A program made the position numbers and the translations under genes. A DNA stretch of 7,368 nt, from the NCBI GenBank assembly GCA_016793585.1, contig JAEUJR010000622.1, positions 1 to 7,368 of the forward strand, written 5' to 3'. Under the pieces are notes generated by a model that saw only the letters and a list, made by a program, of their open reading frames with translations, did not search any database and was not told the DNA's origin. Below, piece after piece: positions 6,125 to 7,368 of this stretch. Numbering within the stretch: the first letter of the stretch is position 1; the number at the start of each line of letters is the position of its first letter. Source of the DNA: Archangium sp. (GTDB taxonomy: Bacteria; Myxococcota; Myxococcia; Myxococcales; Myxococcaceae).

Positions 6125-6132
6125 GCGCCACA
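6111..6132. repeat. Perfect 8-bp inverted repeat framing the -10 hexamer
   Basis: TGTGGCGC (6111-6118) and GCGCCACA (6125-6132) are exact reverse complements, and the 6 bases between them are the TAGGCT hexamer. The right arm ends on the A of the ATG. It could be an operator for a repressor that covers the -10 region, or a chance symmetry. Confidence 0.5.
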
Positions 6133-7368
6133 TGCTTCGACTCGGTCTGGTGTGTGTGCTGTCGCTTGGGCTCGCCGCGTGTCTCGGAGAGCAACCCCGG
6201 GAGTGCACGGCCTGCGGCGATGTCTGCGTCGATCTCAACTCCGACTCCGCGAACTGCGGCGCCTGCGGCACGATCTGCAGCCGGGGCACGCGTTGTGAGA
6301 AGAAGGTCTGCGTCGCCACCGCCGAGCCCGACTGCCCGCTCAACTGCGGCAACAACGGCAGCTGCCGCAAGGGCGCCGACGGCGGGTTCTCGTGTGTCTG
6401 CGCGGCCGGGTTCGCGGGCAACCTCTGTGAGCGCTGCGCGCCGGGCCTGCAGGACAACGACCGCGACGGGCTCTGCACGGCTGACTGCTCGAGGCTCTCG
6501 TGCGGCGCGAACGGCGGGTGCGTCGACACGACGGGCGTCGCGCGCTGCGTGTGCAGCCCCGGCTACGCGGGCGCCGTCTGCGAACTGTGCGGAGCCGGGT
6601 TTCAGGACAACGATCGCAACGGCTCGTGCGAGGCCTCGTGCGCTTCGGCGAACCTCATGTGCCGATCGGGCGTGTGCTCCGACCTCGTCGGGCGCGCCCG
6701 CTGTGCCTGCCCGCCGAACGCTGGTGACGGAGGCACGTGCTCCGACTGCGCGCCCGGGTTTCAGGACAACGACGGTGATGGGCAGTGTTTGCGCGCGTGC
6801 ACCACCAACCAGTGCGGGAGCAACGGCACCTGCAGCGACTCCACCGGCGTGGCGCTCTGCGCCTGCTCCGCCGGGTACACGGGCCCCACGTGCTCGACGT
6901 GCGCGGCCGGCTTCCAGGACAACGACACCAACGGGTCGTGTCTGCCCGTCTGCGCGCCCAACCAGTGCGGCACCGGCGGCACCTGCAGTGACGCGACCGG
7001 CACTGCCGTGTGCACGTGCGCTTCAGGGTTTCAGGACAACGACATGAACGGCACCTGTCAGCCCTCGTGCGGCACGCAGTGTGGCGCCAACGGCACCTGC
7101 GTCGACACCACCGGCACCGCGGTCTGCACGTGCGCAACCGGGTACACGGGCCCCACGTGCGCGGCGTGCGCCACTGGCTTCCAGGACAACGACACCAACG
7201 GCACCTGCCTGCGAACCTGTGCGACGGCGGGGCTGACGTGCCCGGGCGGTTGCTCGGACAGCAGCGGTACCGCGGCGTGCAACTGCCCGGTGGGAAGCTC
7301 GGGCCCGACGTGCTCGCAGTGCGCCTCTGGCTATCAGGATGATGACGGAGACGGCCGCTGCGGCCCCG
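6132..7368 (+). CDS. Cys-rich EGF-like repeat lipoprotein, 5' part
   Basis: 412 codons are visible; the frame runs open off the right edge. 'MLRLGLVCVLSLGLAAC' is a lipoprotein signal with lipobox LAAC and acylated C17. Leu follows at +2, so by the E. coli rule it would go to the outer membrane. Residues 25-60 are a Cys-rich module with 'NCGACGTICSRGTRC', typical of myxobacterial surface proteins. From about residue 68 there are EGF-like units (for example 'CGNNGSC', 'FSCVCAAGFAGNLCE'), each closing with 'GFQDND-x-[DN]-G-x-C'. Seven closings are visible. The D-x-D-x-[DN]-G pattern resembles EF-hand or thrombospondin type 3 calcium loops, so calcium-stabilised folding is plausible but inferred. 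A surface adhesion or scaffold role is a guess. The start is fixed by the signal peptide and the adjacent promoter. Overlapping Arg-rich frames here are artefacts. Confidence 0.5.
   Translation, partial: MLRLGLVCVLSLGLAACLGEQPRECTACGDVCVDLNSDSANCGACGTICSRGTRCEKKVCVATAEPDCPLNCGNNGSCRKGADGGFSCVCAAGFAGNLCERCAPGLQDNDRDGLCTADCSRLSCGANGGCVDTTGVARCVCSPGYAGAVCELCGAGFQDNDRNGSCEASCASANLMCRSGVCSDLVGRARCACPPNAGDGGTCSDCAPGFQDNDGDGQCLRACTTNQCGSNGTCSDSTGVALCACSAGYTGPTCSTCAAGFQDNDTNGSCLPVCAPNQCGTGGTCSDATGTAVCTCASGFQDNDMNGTCQPSCGTQCGANGTCVDTTGTAVCTCATGYTGPTCAACATGFQDNDTNGTCLRTCATAGLTCPGGCSDSSGTAACNCPVGSSGPTCSQCASGYQDDDGDGRCGP
6333..7368 (+). repeat. In-gene array of about 150-bp EGF-like/QDND units
   Basis: The QDND (once QDDD) codons begin at 6450, 6603, 6762, 6915, 7032, 7182 and 7335, giving intervals of 153, 159, 153, 117, 150 and 153 bases. 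The 117-base interval is a shortened unit that lacks the 'GYTGPTC' part. Units ending at 6915 and 7182 share long identical DNA, including synonymous positions, which suggests a fairly recent duplication. The array continues past the window. Confidence 0.5.

Noticed and set aside
5534..6529. 331-codon minus-strand open frame as one gene
   Set aside because: Only its last part (from about 5637) encodes a real segment, the shifted tail of the L7/L12-type gene. The rest is the wrong frame of that gene and the antisense of the lipoprotein gene.
5161..7047. 628-codon plus-strand open frame
   Set aside because: It crosses the end of recQ, an opposite-strand gene and the lipoprotein gene out of frame, and its product is Arg/Ala-rich low complexity with no signal.

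Overview
This is a GC-rich window (very strong G/C bias at third codon positions). It looks like chromosomal DNA of a myxobacterium or a close relative in Myxococcota. The grounds are a Cys-rich lipoprotein carrying the 'NCGACG' motif followed by EGF-like repeats ending in 'GFQDND', a secreted DUF3060-type protein, and several small exported proteins of unknown function around ordinary housekeeping genes. The taxon is an inference from style, because no rRNA or marker gene is present.

Layout from left to right. Bases 1-759 (+) are the 3' part of cinA, which enters from outside the window. Bases 842-1351 (+) encode a small exported DUF3060-like protein. It converges, with 3 bases between stop codons, on 1355-1951 (-), a predicted exported, possibly outer-membrane protein. 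Bases 2098-2553 (-) encode a protein with a Cys-rich N-terminus and a ribosomal L7/L12 C-terminal-like domain. Divergent from it, 2717-3463 (+) is a radC-family gene followed 24 bases later by recQ, 3488-5533 (+), probably as a two-gene transcription unit. recQ abuts, tail to tail with no spacer, a second L7/L12-type gene (5534-6066, -). This one is exported, has two tandem domains, and is broken by a one-base frameshift. Divergent from that, 6132 to the window end (+) is a long lipoprotein with at least seven EGF-like/'QDND' repeats. Its reading frame stays open past the right edge, so a search limited to stop-closed ORFs would miss it and show only out-of-frame Arg-rich shadows.

Functionally, CinA, RadC and RecQ concern nucleotide recycling and DNA repair. 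The other genes are envelope or unknown proteins. I see no mobile element, CRISPR array, tRNA or rRNA.

The points most worth a second look are: (1) two unrelated-looking genes about 3 kb apart that both use the L7/L12 C-terminal fold outside the ribosome, one of them exported and tandem; (2) the frameshift in the exported one, where restoring one base recovers a canonical domain; (3) two promoters with the same geometry (a -10-like hexamer, 7 bases, then ATG), which predict leaderless mRNAs, one with its hexamer held in the loop of a perfect 8-bp inverted repeat; (4) a RecQ with about 190 residues, apparently two winged-helix-like segments, between the helicase core and the zinc site; and (5) the repeat array, whose seven DxDx(D/N)G motifs resemble calcium loops and which has one unit shortened by about 12 codons.
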